Assembly: GCA_964406795.1 (NCBI GenBank) | Contig: CAYOTA010000003.1 | Location: 56,465-120,464 of the forward strand | Length of the DNA stretch: 64,000 bases | Direction: 5' to 3' | Origin: JAGORM01 sp964406795 | GTDB taxonomy: Bacteria > Patescibacteriota > Microgenomatia > Levybacterales > GWA1-39-11 | Shown: positions 52,091 through 60,840 of the stretch, piece by piece | How the letters are laid out: the number at the start of each line of letters is the position of its first letter | Position numbering within the stretch: the first letter of the stretch is position 1 | Program-made: the position numbers and the translations under genes | Notes under the pieces: model-generated | What the model saw: the letters and a program-made list of their open reading frames with translations, nothing else | The model's database searches: none | What the model was told of the DNA's origin: nothing

Positions 52091-52738
52091 ATGAATACCT
52101 CGGTAAAAAATAAGGTAGAGGAGTTTTTTTCTCAATTCACCCTACAAGAATACATAAAAAACCAAATTATCATCTCTCCTGAGGAAAATATACAATCTAT
52201 TTATTTTCTTAAAAAAGGTTTGGTGCGGATGTATATTATTTCAGAAGATGGTGTAGAGGCAACCATTCATGTCTTTCGCCAAGGTTCTTTTTTCCCAATT
52301 ATGCTTTCGTTAAGGAGTAGACCAAATAAATACTATTTTGAGGCAATGAAAGAAGTCGAGACAGTGAAGGCTCCGGCAGACAAGGTGATCGCTTTTATTA
52401 AAACTGACCCGGAAGTATTATTTGATTTAACAACACGCTTCGCAGATGCAATTAATGGGCTAATGAATCGGATAGAACAATTAGTCTCACAAGGCGCGTA
52501 TTCCAAAATTGCGTCACTGCTTTTATACTACGCTGATACATTCGGTCAAAAAAAAGGAAATATGTATTATTTTGAACTTCCATTTAGTCATGACCAGATT
52601 GGTACATGGGTGGGAACAACCCGCGAAACTGTCAGCAGACAGATGGAAATACTAGAGAAAAAAAGGATCATTACTCATAAAAATCACAAAATTATTATAA
52701 ACAATCTTGTAAGACTTAGGGATGAGGTCACAAAATAA
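52091..52738 (+). CDS. Crp/Fnr-family transcriptional regulator
   Basis: 215 aa. cNMP-binding-type beta roll (~10-120), a long dimer helix, and a helix-turn-helix with SHDQIGTWVGTTRETVSRQMEIL. The recognition helix RETVSR keeps the Arg, Glu and Arg positions that in E. coli CRP (RETVGR) contact GTGA. There is no Cys in the protein, so it cannot carry an FNR-type Fe-S cluster. The cAMP pocket signature is not conserved, so the ligand is unknown. Likely sites are the GTGA-N6-TCAC boxes at 53144 and 57400. Confidence 0.9.
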   Translation: MNTSVKNKVEEFFSQFTLQEYIKNQIIISPEENIQSIYFLKKGLVRMYIISEDGVEATIHVFRQGSFFPIMLSLRSRPNKYYFEAMKEVETVKAPADKVIAFIKTDPEVLFDLTTRFADAINGLMNRIEQLVSQGAYSKIASLLLYYADTFGQKKGNMYYFELPFSHDQIGTWVGTTRETVSRQMEILEKKRIITHKNHKIIINNLVRLRDEVTK

Positions 52739-52748
52739 ACTATCGTTA

Positions 52749-53111
52749 TTAGTCTTTACCTGCCGTTTTGGTAATACATTCCTTTGTAACAAGTATGCTC
52801 TTTTCAGGACTATTTTTGTTTGGTAGGCCTGTAGGTAATATATAACAATTCCATTTTCCCATACCCACACTTAACTCCAAGTATACGCCGTTTTTAAAAG
52901 ACTGTTCATTTTTAACTTCATATTTGCGATACTTGCCTGTTATTACATCTTTTGTAAAACTAAATTCACTCTTGGTGATAAAAGTAATTTTCCCCTGTCC
53001 GTCAGTGAGAAAAAAACGATACACTTTTTCTGATTCTTGCTCATCTCTCAACATGAGAAGTACAGGAGCGCTCGTTAACCAGTGTGTTCCTCTACTCATA
53101 ACTGTAATCAT
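52749..53111 (-). CDS. soluble protein of unknown function
   Basis: 120 aa, mixed alpha/beta pattern, with TDGQGKITFITKSEF and VKNEQSFKNGVYLELSVG. No signal or helix. ATG 53099 is a possible shorter start. It faces the Crp-type regulator and overlaps nothing. The GTGA-N6-TCAC box centre is exactly 41.5 bp upstream of ATG 53111, so its expression is probably activated by that regulator. Confidence 0.55.
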   Translation of the reverse strand: MITVMSRGTHWLTSAPVLLMLRDEQESEKVYRFFLTDGQGKITFITKSEFSFTKDVITGKYRKYEVKNEQSFKNGVYLELSVGMGKWNCYILPTGLPNKNSPEKSILVTKECITKTAGKD

Positions 53112-53117
53112 ATATGT

Positions 53118-53187
53118 AGCCTACTACTATCTCTTTTGTTCTTCCGTGACATTTATCACGGATCTCTTAATATATTCAGAGTAGGAT
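53118..53187. promoter_or_regulatory. divergent promoter pair around a CRP-like box
   Basis: CCGTGA-CATTTA-TCACGG at 53144-53161 (perfect 6-bp arms, centre 53152.5). TAGGCT on the minus strand (53123-53118) and TAGGAT on the plus strand (53182-53187) lie at equal distance from the centre. Both put the box at about -41.5, the class II activator position. Neither promoter has a good -35. Confidence 0.6.
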
Positions 53188-53220
53188 AAGAACATATAAG
53201 AGAAATGGAGGTGAATAAAT

Positions 53221-53448
53221 ATGCAAAAAGATACAACAATGGAATCATTAGCTGATAAAACAGGAGATAGTTTTGATATAGCATTTGTCGTGGCTATGAC
53301 AGATCATCATAATAAAGCTATAGAAATGGCTAAACTTGCAAAAGAAAAAAGCAGCCGTAAAGAAACCCTAGAGCTTTCGGAAAATATTATTTCCGCCCAG
53401 ACAAAAGAAAATGAGCAGATGGAAATATGGAAGTCCGAATGGAAGTAG
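53221..53448 (+). CDS. short DUF305-like protein
   Basis: 75 aa. MTDHHNKAIEMAKLAKEKS and later IISAQTKENEQMEIWKSEW are the two conserved helices of DUF305, a His/Met-rich family linked to copper. It lacks a signal peptide and is about half the usual length, so it is probably cytoplasmic. A good ribosome site (GGAGGTGA) precedes. The next gene overlaps its 3' end. Confidence 0.8.
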   Translation: MQKDTTMESLADKTGDSFDIAFVVAMTDHHNKAIEMAKLAKEKSSRKETLELSENIISAQTKENEQMEIWKSEWK

Positions 53449-53963
53449 CCAAAGATTTACTTATGGAACAAGAAAAGCAACCCGAACATGACTTTAGTCA
53501 AATAAGAAGGAGTATTGTAGTCGTGGCAATGAAACTATTGGTGTTGCTTATTTTATTTGAAGCATTGTATATAACACTCTTTTATTTTCTGAAAGTCTTT
53601 TTTAATCTTCCGCTTGAGTGGCATCACCATTCATCAATCATCTTGCTTGGAATAAATGTAGTTAAAATCATATTGGAATTTTCCTTTATTCTTTATTTAT
53701 TTTTCCAGTGGGCAGGAACAAGTTATTTTATTGCCAAAAAACATATTATCAAACGAGTTGGCATTATGAGTAGCCGGGAAGAGGTTTTTCATTTTGATAA
53801 TATTCGCTCGCTTACTGTTAGTCAATCTTTTTTAGGAAAAATATTTAACTATGGAGATATTGAAGTCAAAACTAGCGCTTCAGGTGGATACCAAGCAACA
53901 TTAGTTCTTGTAAGTATAAATGATCCTCATAAGTACGAAGCTCATCTAAAAACACTTTTTTAA
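53427..53963 (+). CDS. membrane protein with bacterial PH domain
   Basis: 178 aa; the true start may be the ATG at 53439 or 53463. Two helices (~28-50 and ~70-92), then a bPH2/YdbS-like domain, YFIAKKHIIKRVGIMSSREEVFHFDNIRSLTVSQSFLGKIFNYGDIEV. Function unknown; such proteins are common at membranes. It overlaps the DUF305 gene by 22 nt. Confidence 0.75.
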   Translation: MEVRMEVAKDLLMEQEKQPEHDFSQIRRSIVVVAMKLLVLLILFEALYITLFYFLKVFFNLPLEWHHHSSIILLGINVVKIILEFSFILYLFFQWAGTSYFIAKKHIIKRVGIMSSREEVFHFDNIRSLTVSQSFLGKIFNYGDIEVKTSASGGYQATLVLVSINDPHKYEAHLKTLF

Positions 53964-53996
53964 TCATTAGTTTTGCTTAGCTGTTTACCAATTCCT

Positions 53997-54794
53997 TTAT
54001 TTTCTTTTTAAAAGTAATGACAAAATAAACATGGTAATAGTAAATAGTACGATTGTTCCTCCGGTTGAAAGATTTAGATAAAAGGAGGTAACGATTCCAG
54101 AAATAACTGAAAAGACTGATATTGCCTCAGCGATAAAGATAGTTTTTTTAAAGCTTGTTTTTAGCTGTAAAGCGGTAACGACAGGAATTACAATCAAAGC
54201 TGATATAAGTAGAACCCCGACAATAGGGATGGCTAATGATACCGTAAATGCAGCAAGAATGATAAGAAGTATATTTATAGGCTTTGTTGGGATACCACTC
54301 ACCCTGGCCGCTTCTTCATCAACGGTTACATAGACGAGTTCTTTATAAAAGACAATAATTGCGGCAATAACAAAAATTCCTAAAGTACCAATAATATAGA
54401 CATCGCTCTGCTTAACAGTTGTAATACTTCCAAAAAGATAGCTAAATAAATTCACACCAAATCCACCCGACAGACTAATAAGTACGATTGCTAAGGCCAG
54501 GCTTCCAGATAAGAAAATAGACAATGCTGATTCGCCAAATACCTGTTTACTAATCCTCAGTCTTTCAATGGCAATAGAGGATATGACAGCTGCAATTATA
54601 GCGGTAATTAAGGGATTAATTTTTAGTAATAGCCCAATTGCTATTCCGGCAAGAGAGACGTGGGATAGCGTATCGGCAATCAATGAGTAACGCCGTAAAA
54701 CGAGGAAGATACCAATCAGCGGAGCTATAATTGCAATAATTATTCCAGCCTGAAACCCCCTAACCATGAAACCATATTGAAAGAGATCTAGCAT
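53997..54794 (-). CDS. znuB: zinc/manganese ABC transporter permease ZnuB
   Basis: 265 aa, eight or nine helices. ADTLSHVSLAGIAIGLLL is the ABC-3 family signature, and the second half has GVLLISALIVIPVVTAL. Forms the membrane channel for Zn2+ or Mn2+. Last gene of the minus-strand zur-znuA-znuC-znuB operon. Confidence 0.93.
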   Translation of the reverse strand: MLDLFQYGFMVRGFQAGIIIAIIAPLIGIFLVLRRYSLIADTLSHVSLAGIAIGLLLKINPLITAIIAAVISSIAIERLRISKQVFGESALSIFLSGSLALAIVLISLSGGFGVNLFSYLFGSITTVKQSDVYIIGTLGIFVIAAIIVFYKELVYVTVDEEAARVSGIPTKPINILLIILAAFTVSLAIPIVGVLLISALIVIPVVTALQLKTSFKKTIFIAEAISVFSVISGIVTSFYLNLSTGGTIVLFTITMFILSLLLKRK

Positions 54795-54816
54795 AGTTCG
54801 ATCTACTCACTACAAG

Positions 54817-55566
54817 TTAGTGGTGGAGTCCTCCTTTTCCGATCAGTTCATGAAAGTATTTCCCTTTTAGGAATTCTTCAGGTTCTCCATAATATTCAAG
54901 CGTACGGTTAATATATCCAAGCTCCGTAGCCTCATGTGCCACGACATCAAGTTCATGTGTTACTAAAACAAGCGTTAGCTCAAGATCTTTATTAAGTTTT
55001 CGTAGAAGAGTATAAAATTGCTTCTGTGTTTTAACATCAACCCCGACGGTTGGTTCATCCAGGAAAATAATTTCTGGTTCTGATGCTAGGGCTCTGGCAA
55101 TAAACACACGTTGTTGCTGACCTCCGGATAAATCATGTATCTGCCTGTCTTTGTAATCAATCATATCGACCTGTTTTAATGCTTCAAGTGTTTTCCTTTT
55201 ATCCTCTTTTGTCGGAAAACGGAAAAGACCACGTTTCCCATATCTTCCCATTGCTACCATCTCTTCAGCTGTGACTGGAAAGTTCATTTCAACATGGGTG
55301 TTTTGCGGAACATAGCCAATTCTTGACCACTCTTTGAATTCTTTAATATCTGTACCAAAGAATTTAATTACTCCCCCGTCAGGTCGCAATAGTCCAAGCA
55401 TCAACTTGAGCAGCGTTGTCTTGCCTCCACCATTTGGTCCGACAATGCCCACATAATCACCTTTATGGATTTTCAAAGTCACATTTTTAACAACTTCTTC
55501 TGTGGAATAAGAGAAATAAATGTTATTTAGCTCAACGATGGTATGGGTATGAGTTAGTTTTTGCAT
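54817..55566 (-). CDS. znuC: zinc/manganese ABC transporter ATPase ZnuC
   Basis: 249 aa. Walker A GPNGGGKTT, signature LSGGQQQR, Walker B IIFLDEPTVGVD and H-loop VTHE. Powers metal uptake through ZnuB. It overlaps znuA by 13 bp. The C-terminus ends in GKGGLHH. Confidence 0.94.
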   Translation of the reverse strand: MQKLTHTHTIVELNNIYFSYSTEEVVKNVTLKIHKGDYVGIVGPNGGGKTTLLKLMLGLLRPDGGVIKFFGTDIKEFKEWSRIGYVPQNTHVEMNFPVTAEEMVAMGRYGKRGLFRFPTKEDKRKTLEALKQVDMIDYKDRQIHDLSGGQQQRVFIARALASEPEIIFLDEPTVGVDVKTQKQFYTLLRKLNKDLELTLVLVTHELDVVAHEATELGYINRTLEYYGEPEEFLKGKYFHELIGKGGLHH

Positions 55567-56495
55567 TGTAAGGCTGTCTGCAAGTTTTTCAAATTGCCTT
55601 CCATGACTGTGAAGTAATTTTTTCCTTGCTTACTTTCTTCATCTGAAATTCCTTCGATAGGATCAAGTACTAAAGTCTGTGCTCCTATTTCCTGCGCTAT
55701 TGTTTCGGATAATTTAGGGCTTACCAATGTTTCAAAAAAAATGTATTTTACGTTATTTTCTTTGGCAAATTGTGAAACTTGTGCCAGCTGTTGGCTTGAT
55801 GGCTCCTGGTCAGGAGATAGTCCTGAAATAGCGACTTGTGTCAACCCGTACTCCTGTGCCAAATATCCAAAGGCAGCATGTGAGGTAATAAAGGTTTTAC
55901 TGGAACAATTAGTTAGTCCGTCTCTAAATTTCTGGTCAAGCTCTTCAAAGCGTTTTCCAAGTATGCTCATATTTGCTTCGTATATTGTGCTATTCTGGGG
56001 ATCAATTGCAATAAGAGCGTCTTTTATTATTTCAGCTTCTTTTCTGGCAAGAATGGGGCTAAGCCAGATGTGAGGATCCCGTACCTTTTCACCTTCATCA
56101 TCCTGATAGTCAAGTGTTGCCAAATCTTTTGTCATTTCCAGTATTAGGGTTTGTTTGTTTTTGAGATTATCCTTTTGTTTATCTCCCCACGGATCAAAAG
56201 ACGCACCGTTGTAAATAAACAGATCACTTTCCTCAACTTGTGCAATTTGCCGTGCTGTAGGCTCGTAGTTATGCGGTTCTGATCCTGCGGGGATAATGTT
56301 AGTTATATTTGCTCTGTCTTTGGCAATCTCACTGGCAAAGTAATAAAGCGGATAAAAAGATGTGCTTACCTGAGGCTTATCAGTGTCTACCTGAGACGTT
56401 TGGGATCTTTTGAAGATGCCAATATTTAAAAGAAAACTTAAGACACCTATAAATATGATTCCTAAAATAAAGAAGAGTAATTTATTATTTCTCAT
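55554..56495 (-). CDS. znuA: metal-binding protein ZnuA/TroA family
   Basis: 313 aa. N-terminal helix (~5-27) without a clear lipobox. The ligand sites of cluster-9 binding proteins are present: GSEPHNYEPT, DPHIWLSP, TSHAAFGYLA and LDPIEGISDEE. The loop before the second His is short and acidic and lacks the His-rich stretch of many ZnuA proteins, so manganese or low-capacity zinc binding is possible. It captures metal for ZnuB. Confidence 0.92.
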   Translation of the reverse strand: MRNNKLLFFILGIIFIGVLSFLLNIGIFKRSQTSQVDTDKPQVSTSFYPLYYFASEIAKDRANITNIIPAGSEPHNYEPTARQIAQVEESDLFIYNGASFDPWGDKQKDNLKNKQTLILEMTKDLATLDYQDDEGEKVRDPHIWLSPILARKEAEIIKDALIAIDPQNSTIYEANMSILGKRFEELDQKFRDGLTNCSSKTFITSHAAFGYLAQEYGLTQVAISGLSPDQEPSSQQLAQVSQFAKENNVKYIFFETLVSPKLSETIAQEIGAQTLVLDPIEGISDEESKQGKNYFTVMEGNLKNLQTALQCKN

Positions 56496-56498
56496 ATA

Positions 56499-56927
56499 TT
56501 AGTTTTGACAATTTGAACAAATTCCAAAAAATTCAAGCGTGTGACTGGTAACTTTAAATTTCTTTTTACTTTCAATATCTTTTTCGAGTTGGTTAATATT
56601 ACAATCAGAAATATCTTCTATATTTCCACAGCTCTCACAGACTAAGTGGTGATGATCAGCATTTGAAGAAAGTTCATAGCGAAATTTTCCTTCCTGAAAA
56701 TGCACCTTTTTCGTTAATCCTTTTTCTGTAAAAATATTCATGATGCGAAAAGTTGTAACAGGATCAGCATCTATCTCGCGAATTTTAAGGTGAGCAATAA
56801 TAGTAGCCACGTCCAGGGGTATATCAGCTTTTTCGAGCAACTTCAGTACAGCCAGACGAGCAGGTGTGGCCTTTAATTCCAGTTTTCGTAATTCGTTTTT
56901 ACAATCATGTGCCTTGGTTAAATTCAT
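56499..56927 (-). CDS. zur: Fur-family metal regulator (Zur-like)
   Basis: 142 aa. Winged helix with LKATPARLAVLKLLEKADIPLDVATI, then HHHLVCESCGNIEDI with the structural zinc Cys pair, and a C-terminal GICSNCQN pair. The operon position with znuACB argues for Zur or Mur and not Fur. It lies 3 nt before znuA and is probably autoregulated through the box at 56942-56969. Confidence 0.9.
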   Translation of the reverse strand: MNLTKAHDCKNELRKLELKATPARLAVLKLLEKADIPLDVATIIAHLKIREIDADPVTTFRIMNIFTEKGLTKKVHFQEGKFRYELSSNADHHHLVCESCGNIEDISDCNINQLEKDIESKKKFKVTSHTLEFFGICSNCQN

Positions 56928-56941
56928 AAATGTTATTAAGT

Positions 56942-56977
56942 TGCAATTAGTATATGTTACTTACTTGCATTTGTCAA
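56942..56977 (-). promoter_or_regulatory. zur-znu promoter with Fur/Zur-like box
   Basis: Minus strand: TTGACA (56977-56972), 17 nt, TATACT (56954-56949). A 28-bp imperfect palindrome with TGCAA and TTGCA at its ends (56942-56969) covers spacer and -10, as expected for a repressor of a metal-uptake operon. Confidence 0.65.
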
Positions 56978-57114
56978 GAACGAATATAGCTGTTGGGATT
57001 TTTCTAAAAGTCTACGGGTTTAGAAGCTTGTCAAGCACACATTTCTTTAGATACGGATTCTTTAAAGTTTATGCTACAGAATGATTATAGACCGTATGAA
57101 GGGAGGTTAAAAAC

Positions 57115-57281
57115 ATGAAAGCACTTACAAATTTTGTGTTTATCCTTTTAGTAGCAATGGTAGTATATGACCTGTTTGCAATAAGCTGGCATTTCCATTT
57201 TGGAGCGTATTTCTTCTTATCCCATTGGCAGTAGCATTCCTTATGCCAGTTTTAGAGATGAACAAGCAAAAAATGCTGTGA
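57115..57281 (+). pseudogene. small membrane protein gene with internal frameshift
   Basis: ATG 57115 with ribosome site GGGAGGT. It reads MKALTNFVFILLVAMVVYDL... and meets TAG at 57232 after 39 residues. Shifting by -1 near 57217 continues into IPLAVAFLMPVLEMNKQKML and TGA at 57279, which gives a plausible two-helix protein. A mutation, a sequencing error or a recoding event could explain it. Confidence 0.45.
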
Positions 57282-57328
57282 ACCAAAAGGAAAGGCTATT
57301 ACGAGTCATGAACGCTGACTGCAAAGAG

Positions 57329-57388
57329 AAGTACGGCTTTCTTAGACAATGCCTGAATAAAAGATAGCCGTACTTTCTGAGACTTTTT
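57329..57388 (+). terminator. hairpin terminator
   Basis: AAGTACGGCT (57329-57338) pairs with AGCCGTACTT (57366-57375) across a 27-nt loop; a T7 run follows at about 57384-57390. Ends the frameshifted gene's transcript. Confidence 0.6.
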
Positions 57389-57399
57389 TTGTACAAAGG

Positions 57400-57450
57400 G
57401 TGACAAATGTCACTGAAAAGACTGAAAGATAGGAGCAAACTCTATATAAT
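57400..57450 (+). promoter_or_regulatory. CRP-like box and promoter of the copper operon
   Basis: GTGA-CAAATG-TCAC at 57400-57413, and TATAAT at 57445-57450 with no usable -35, so activation is likely. The box centre is about 50 bp upstream of the expected start, roughly one helical turn further than a class II site. Confidence 0.5.
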
Positions 57451-57459
57451 AGACATATT

Positions 57460-57858
57460 ATGGTAAATCAAAAACTTAAAAATATATTTCTTTTAACATT
57501 AATTCCAATTTTTATGCACGGATTTGAAGAAATAATGACAGGTTTTCCTAATTCAGATATATTTATTATAAATGGAGGAGACTATTTTAATATGAGTTCA
57601 GAATCATTTTATTGGATCTTTCATACTTTATTCTGGACATCACTCCCACTACTTTATTTACTTTTTCATAAAAAACCGATAGCAATATGGCTATTTTCGC
57701 TATTTGGTGTATTTTTTATATTTGAACTACATCATATTATAAAGGCAGTCTACTTTAGTAACTATTATCCAGGCTTATTGACTGCTTTAATTTACCCATT
57801 TATTGGCATTTTCTACTGGAAAGAACTTATCTTTAATTGGAGAAAATATGGAAAATAA
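57460..57858 (+). CDS. HXXEE domain membrane protein
   Basis: 132 aa, four helices. HGFEE (~residue 20), FELHHIIKAVYFSNYYPGLLTAL in the third part: the polar residues in membrane helices that define the HXXEE family. Function unknown, perhaps metal- or heme-related. First gene of the copper operon; overlaps the ATPase start by 11 nt. Confidence 0.8.
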   Translation: MVNQKLKNIFLLTLIPIFMHGFEEIMTGFPNSDIFIINGGDYFNMSSESFYWIFHTLFWTSLPLLYLLFHKKPIAIWLFSLFGVFFIFELHHIIKAVYFSNYYPGLLTALIYPFIGIFYWKELIFNWRKYGK

Positions 57859-60076
57859 ACAGAAAACCTTTATCTGTCCAATGCATCCAAAAGTTGTTTC
57901 GGACAAACTAGGTAAGTGTCCACAATGCGGGATGATACTTGTTCCTGCGAAAGGTAACAGAGATGAATCAACGGATCACAGTGCCCACAAGGGGCACAGC
58001 ATGAAGCCTGTTTTAGAAATGTCTTTTTGGGAAAAAATAAAGATGAGTATGACCATGAGTATGGGTATGGAGCATGGTGGAATGGCTGGGCGGGAAATGG
58101 CAAAGCTGATGGAGGAAGACATAAGAAATAAATTCTTTGTTGCCTTGGTCTTAAGTATCCCAGTCATTTTATACTCCCCCCTGGGCGAGAAAATTTTGCA
58201 ACTTCAACTCCCATCACCAATTCCAGTACCTTGGTTATTATTCTTCTTGACCACACCGGTTTTCTTTTATTCCGGTTGGATTTTTCTCTATTCAACCTAT
58301 AAGGCTTTGCAGGCAAAAACGCTCAATATGGCGGTTTTGATTGCTGTTGGTATTACTGCTGCGTATTCATTTAGCGTACTGTTAACATTATTAGGTTCAG
58401 GTGATTCATTTTACGAGGCGGCTGCGCTACTTATCACCTTTGTACTTTTTGGCCACTGGATGGAGATGAAATCAAGAAGGGGCACAACTGATGCACTGCA
58501 AGCATTATTTAATCTAGTTCCGCCTCTTGCAAGAGTTATCAGAAATGGGAAAGAACAGCTCATTCCTACTTTAGAAGTAAAGCTAGGAGATATTCTAATT
58601 CTTAAACCTGGTGACAAAGTGCCGGTTGATGGGGAAATAATTACAGGCGAAACGTCGATTGATGAATCCCTTGTTACAGGCGAATCAGTCCCTGTGGAGC
58701 GAACAATCGGTGCTATGGTCATAGGAGGATCAATTAACTTATCAGGATCGGTACAATTTAAAGCCACAAAAGTGGGCGCTGATACTGCACTTGCTCAGAT
58801 TGTCAAAATGGTCGAAAATGCACAGAACTCGAAAGCCCCTGGTCAAAAACTGGCCGACAGGTTTGCAAAATATTTAGTGATTGTCGCAGTTGGTGGGGGA
58901 TTACTTACTTTTATAGCTTGGTTTTTCATTCTAGGAGCGCCAATACTTCTCGCACTAACCTTTGCTATCTCAACTGTCGTTATTGCCTGTCCTGATGCGC
59001 TAGGTTTAGCAACGCCTACTGCTGTGGCAGTTGGCACAGGTTTGGGAGCAAAGCACAATATCCTGATTAAAGATGCAGCAACCCTTGAACAAACATCAAA
59101 AATTCAAGCAGTTGTACTCGATAAAACAGGCACTCTGACCCAAGGGAAACCGGTAGTCACCAGTATTGCGACAGTAAATGGGTTTGATGAAAAAATTGCG
59201 TTGCAGTTGATTGGAGCAGCCGAAGCTAAATCTTCTCATCCTCTTTCAAATGCTGTTTTGGAAGAAATAAAAAAACGAAAGCTATCTCTGCCTCAAAAAG
59301 TTGATAAATTCCAAAACCTTTCAGGGTTAGGAGTAAAAGCTATTGTAGAGGGCAAAAATGTATTGGTCGGAACGAAAAAGTTGATGACAGAAAATAACAT
59401 CGACACTTCACTTTTAGAAAAAAATATCATTTCATTTCAGGAAAACGGTGAGACTATCATGTTACTAGCAGTTAACAATAAGTTAGCTGCAATTGTGGGT
59501 GCAGTTGATCCAATTAAGGATTCTGCTAAGAGGGCGGTTGATAAATTGAAAGAATTAGGAATTGAGACAGCGATGATAACCGGTGATAACGAAAAAACAG
59601 CGCAGATTGTGGCTAAAAAGCTGGGTATTGAGCGGGTGTTCTCAGACGTTATGCCAGAACAAAAGGCGACTTATGTAAAAAAGCTGCAGGAAGAAGGTAA
59701 ATTTGTAGCAATGGTCGGAGACGGTGTTAATGATGCACCTGCCCTAGCTCAGGCCGATATTGGGATAGCCATAGGTGCGGGGACCGATGTTGCAATTGAA
59801 ACTGCTAAGATTGTGCTAATGAAATCTGAACCTACAGATATTATTAGAGCTATTAGATTATCTAAAGCTACTGTCAGAAAAATGAAGCAAAATCTCTTCT
59901 GGGCTTCAATATATAATGTATTGGCGATTCCCGTAGCAGCCGGAGTGTTATATCCAAAATTTGGCATAGAGCTTCGTCCAGAATTTGCGGCATTACTTAT
60001 GAGTATTTCTTCAATCATAGTGGCAACCAATGCAGTACTACTCAAAAGAGCAGAGAAAGGTTTAATTACGGTTTAA
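57848..60076 (+). CDS. copper-type P1B ATPase with CPD motif
   Basis: 742 aa from ATG 57848. The N-terminal zinc-ribbon-like heavy-metal domain CPMHPKVVSDKLGKCPQCGM is followed by a His/Met-rich linker. Then eight helices, actuator (TGES), phosphorylation site D425 in DKTGT, and GDGVNDAPALAQADIGIA. The ion-binding helix 6 reads ACPDALGLATP (C381-P382-D383), in place of the common CPC or CPH. Export of copper is the likely role given the neighbours; the CPD motif leaves the exact ion open. Confidence 0.92.
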   Translation: MENKQKTFICPMHPKVVSDKLGKCPQCGMILVPAKGNRDESTDHSAHKGHSMKPVLEMSFWEKIKMSMTMSMGMEHGGMAGREMAKLMEEDIRNKFFVALVLSIPVILYSPLGEKILQLQLPSPIPVPWLLFFLTTPVFFYSGWIFLYSTYKALQAKTLNMAVLIAVGITAAYSFSVLLTLLGSGDSFYEAAALLITFVLFGHWMEMKSRRGTTDALQALFNLVPPLARVIRNGKEQLIPTLEVKLGDILILKPGDKVPVDGEIITGETSIDESLVTGESVPVERTIGAMVIGGSINLSGSVQFKATKVGADTALAQIVKMVENAQNSKAPGQKLADRFAKYLVIVAVGGGLLTFIAWFFILGAPILLALTFAISTVVIACPDALGLATPTAVAVGTGLGAKHNILIKDAATLEQTSKIQAVVLDKTGTLTQGKPVVTSIATVNGFDEKIALQLIGAAEAKSSHPLSNAVLEEIKKRKLSLPQKVDKFQNLSGLGVKAIVEGKNVLVGTKKLMTENNIDTSLLEKNIISFQENGETIMLLAVNNKLAAIVGAVDPIKDSAKRAVDKLKELGIETAMITGDNEKTAQIVAKKLGIERVFSDVMPEQKATYVKKLQEEGKFVAMVGDGVNDAPALAQADIGIAIGAGTDVAIETAKIVLMKSEPTDIIRAIRLSKATVRKMKQNLFWASIYNVLAIPVAAGVLYPKFGIELRPEFAALLMSISSIIVATNAVLLKRAEKGLITV

Positions 60077-60080
60077 TAGT

Positions 60081-60836
60081 ATGAATATGGATCATTCAAC
60101 TATGGCAGTGACACCAATGGCGACTGGATCAATTATTGATACTGCTCTTATTGTCTGGTTTATTTTGACGGCACTATCAGTCATGTACGTTGCTTATGAT
60201 GCATATAGAAACAATCCTGAGCTGAAAGTTATGCGTTGGGGTTGGATACTGGTGACAGCGTATACCGGAATTATTGGCGCAGCGTTATATGTTCTCTCCT
60301 GTAAACCTCCAAAAGTTAAAGAACACCAGGCATTTATTTTGCCTCGGTGGAAACAAGCGCTTGGTTCCACAATCCATTGTATGGCAGGAGATGCGACAGG
60401 GATTATTGTCGCAGCAGCAATTACAGCATATTTAGGTTTTCCGATGTGGGCTGATACTATTTCTGAATATATATTTGGTTTTGCTTTTGGACTTTTAATT
60501 TTCCAAGCATTATTCATGCAGAAAATGCTCGGGGGATCTTATGCAAGCGCAGTTAAAAAATCATTCTTTCCTGAATGGCTTTCTATGAATATGGTTATGG
60601 CCGGAATGGTTCCTGTTATGGTTATTTTGATGAGCCGTGATATGCAGGCAATGGAAGCAACTAACCTTCGTTTCTGGGGTGTCATGTCTTTAGCAAGCTT
60701 GGTTGGGCTACTCCTTGCTTATCCAATCAATTGGTGGCTGGTTGCCAATAAACTAAAGCATGGAATGGGAACAGAGGCAGTTTTAGGTAAGGGTGGAAAA
60801 AAGCTCAATACAAGTCATGATGGAATGAGGATGTAA
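60081..60836 (+). CDS. DUF4396 membrane protein
   Basis: 251 aa, about six helices. HCMAGDATGIIVAAAITAYLGFPMWADTISEYIFGFAFG is the DUF4396 core. Met-rich termini (MNMDHSTMAV at the start, HDGMRM at the end) suggest copper contact. The family often lies beside multicopper oxidases, as here. Four nt after the ATPase gene. Confidence 0.85.
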   Translation: MNMDHSTMAVTPMATGSIIDTALIVWFILTALSVMYVAYDAYRNNPELKVMRWGWILVTAYTGIIGAALYVLSCKPPKVKEHQAFILPRWKQALGSTIHCMAGDATGIIVAAAITAYLGFPMWADTISEYIFGFAFGLLIFQALFMQKMLGGSYASAVKKSFFPEWLSMNMVMAGMVPVMVILMSRDMQAMEATNLRFWGVMSLASLVGLLLAYPINWWLVANKLKHGMGTEAVLGKGGKKLNTSHDGMRM

Positions 60837-60840
60837 CACT

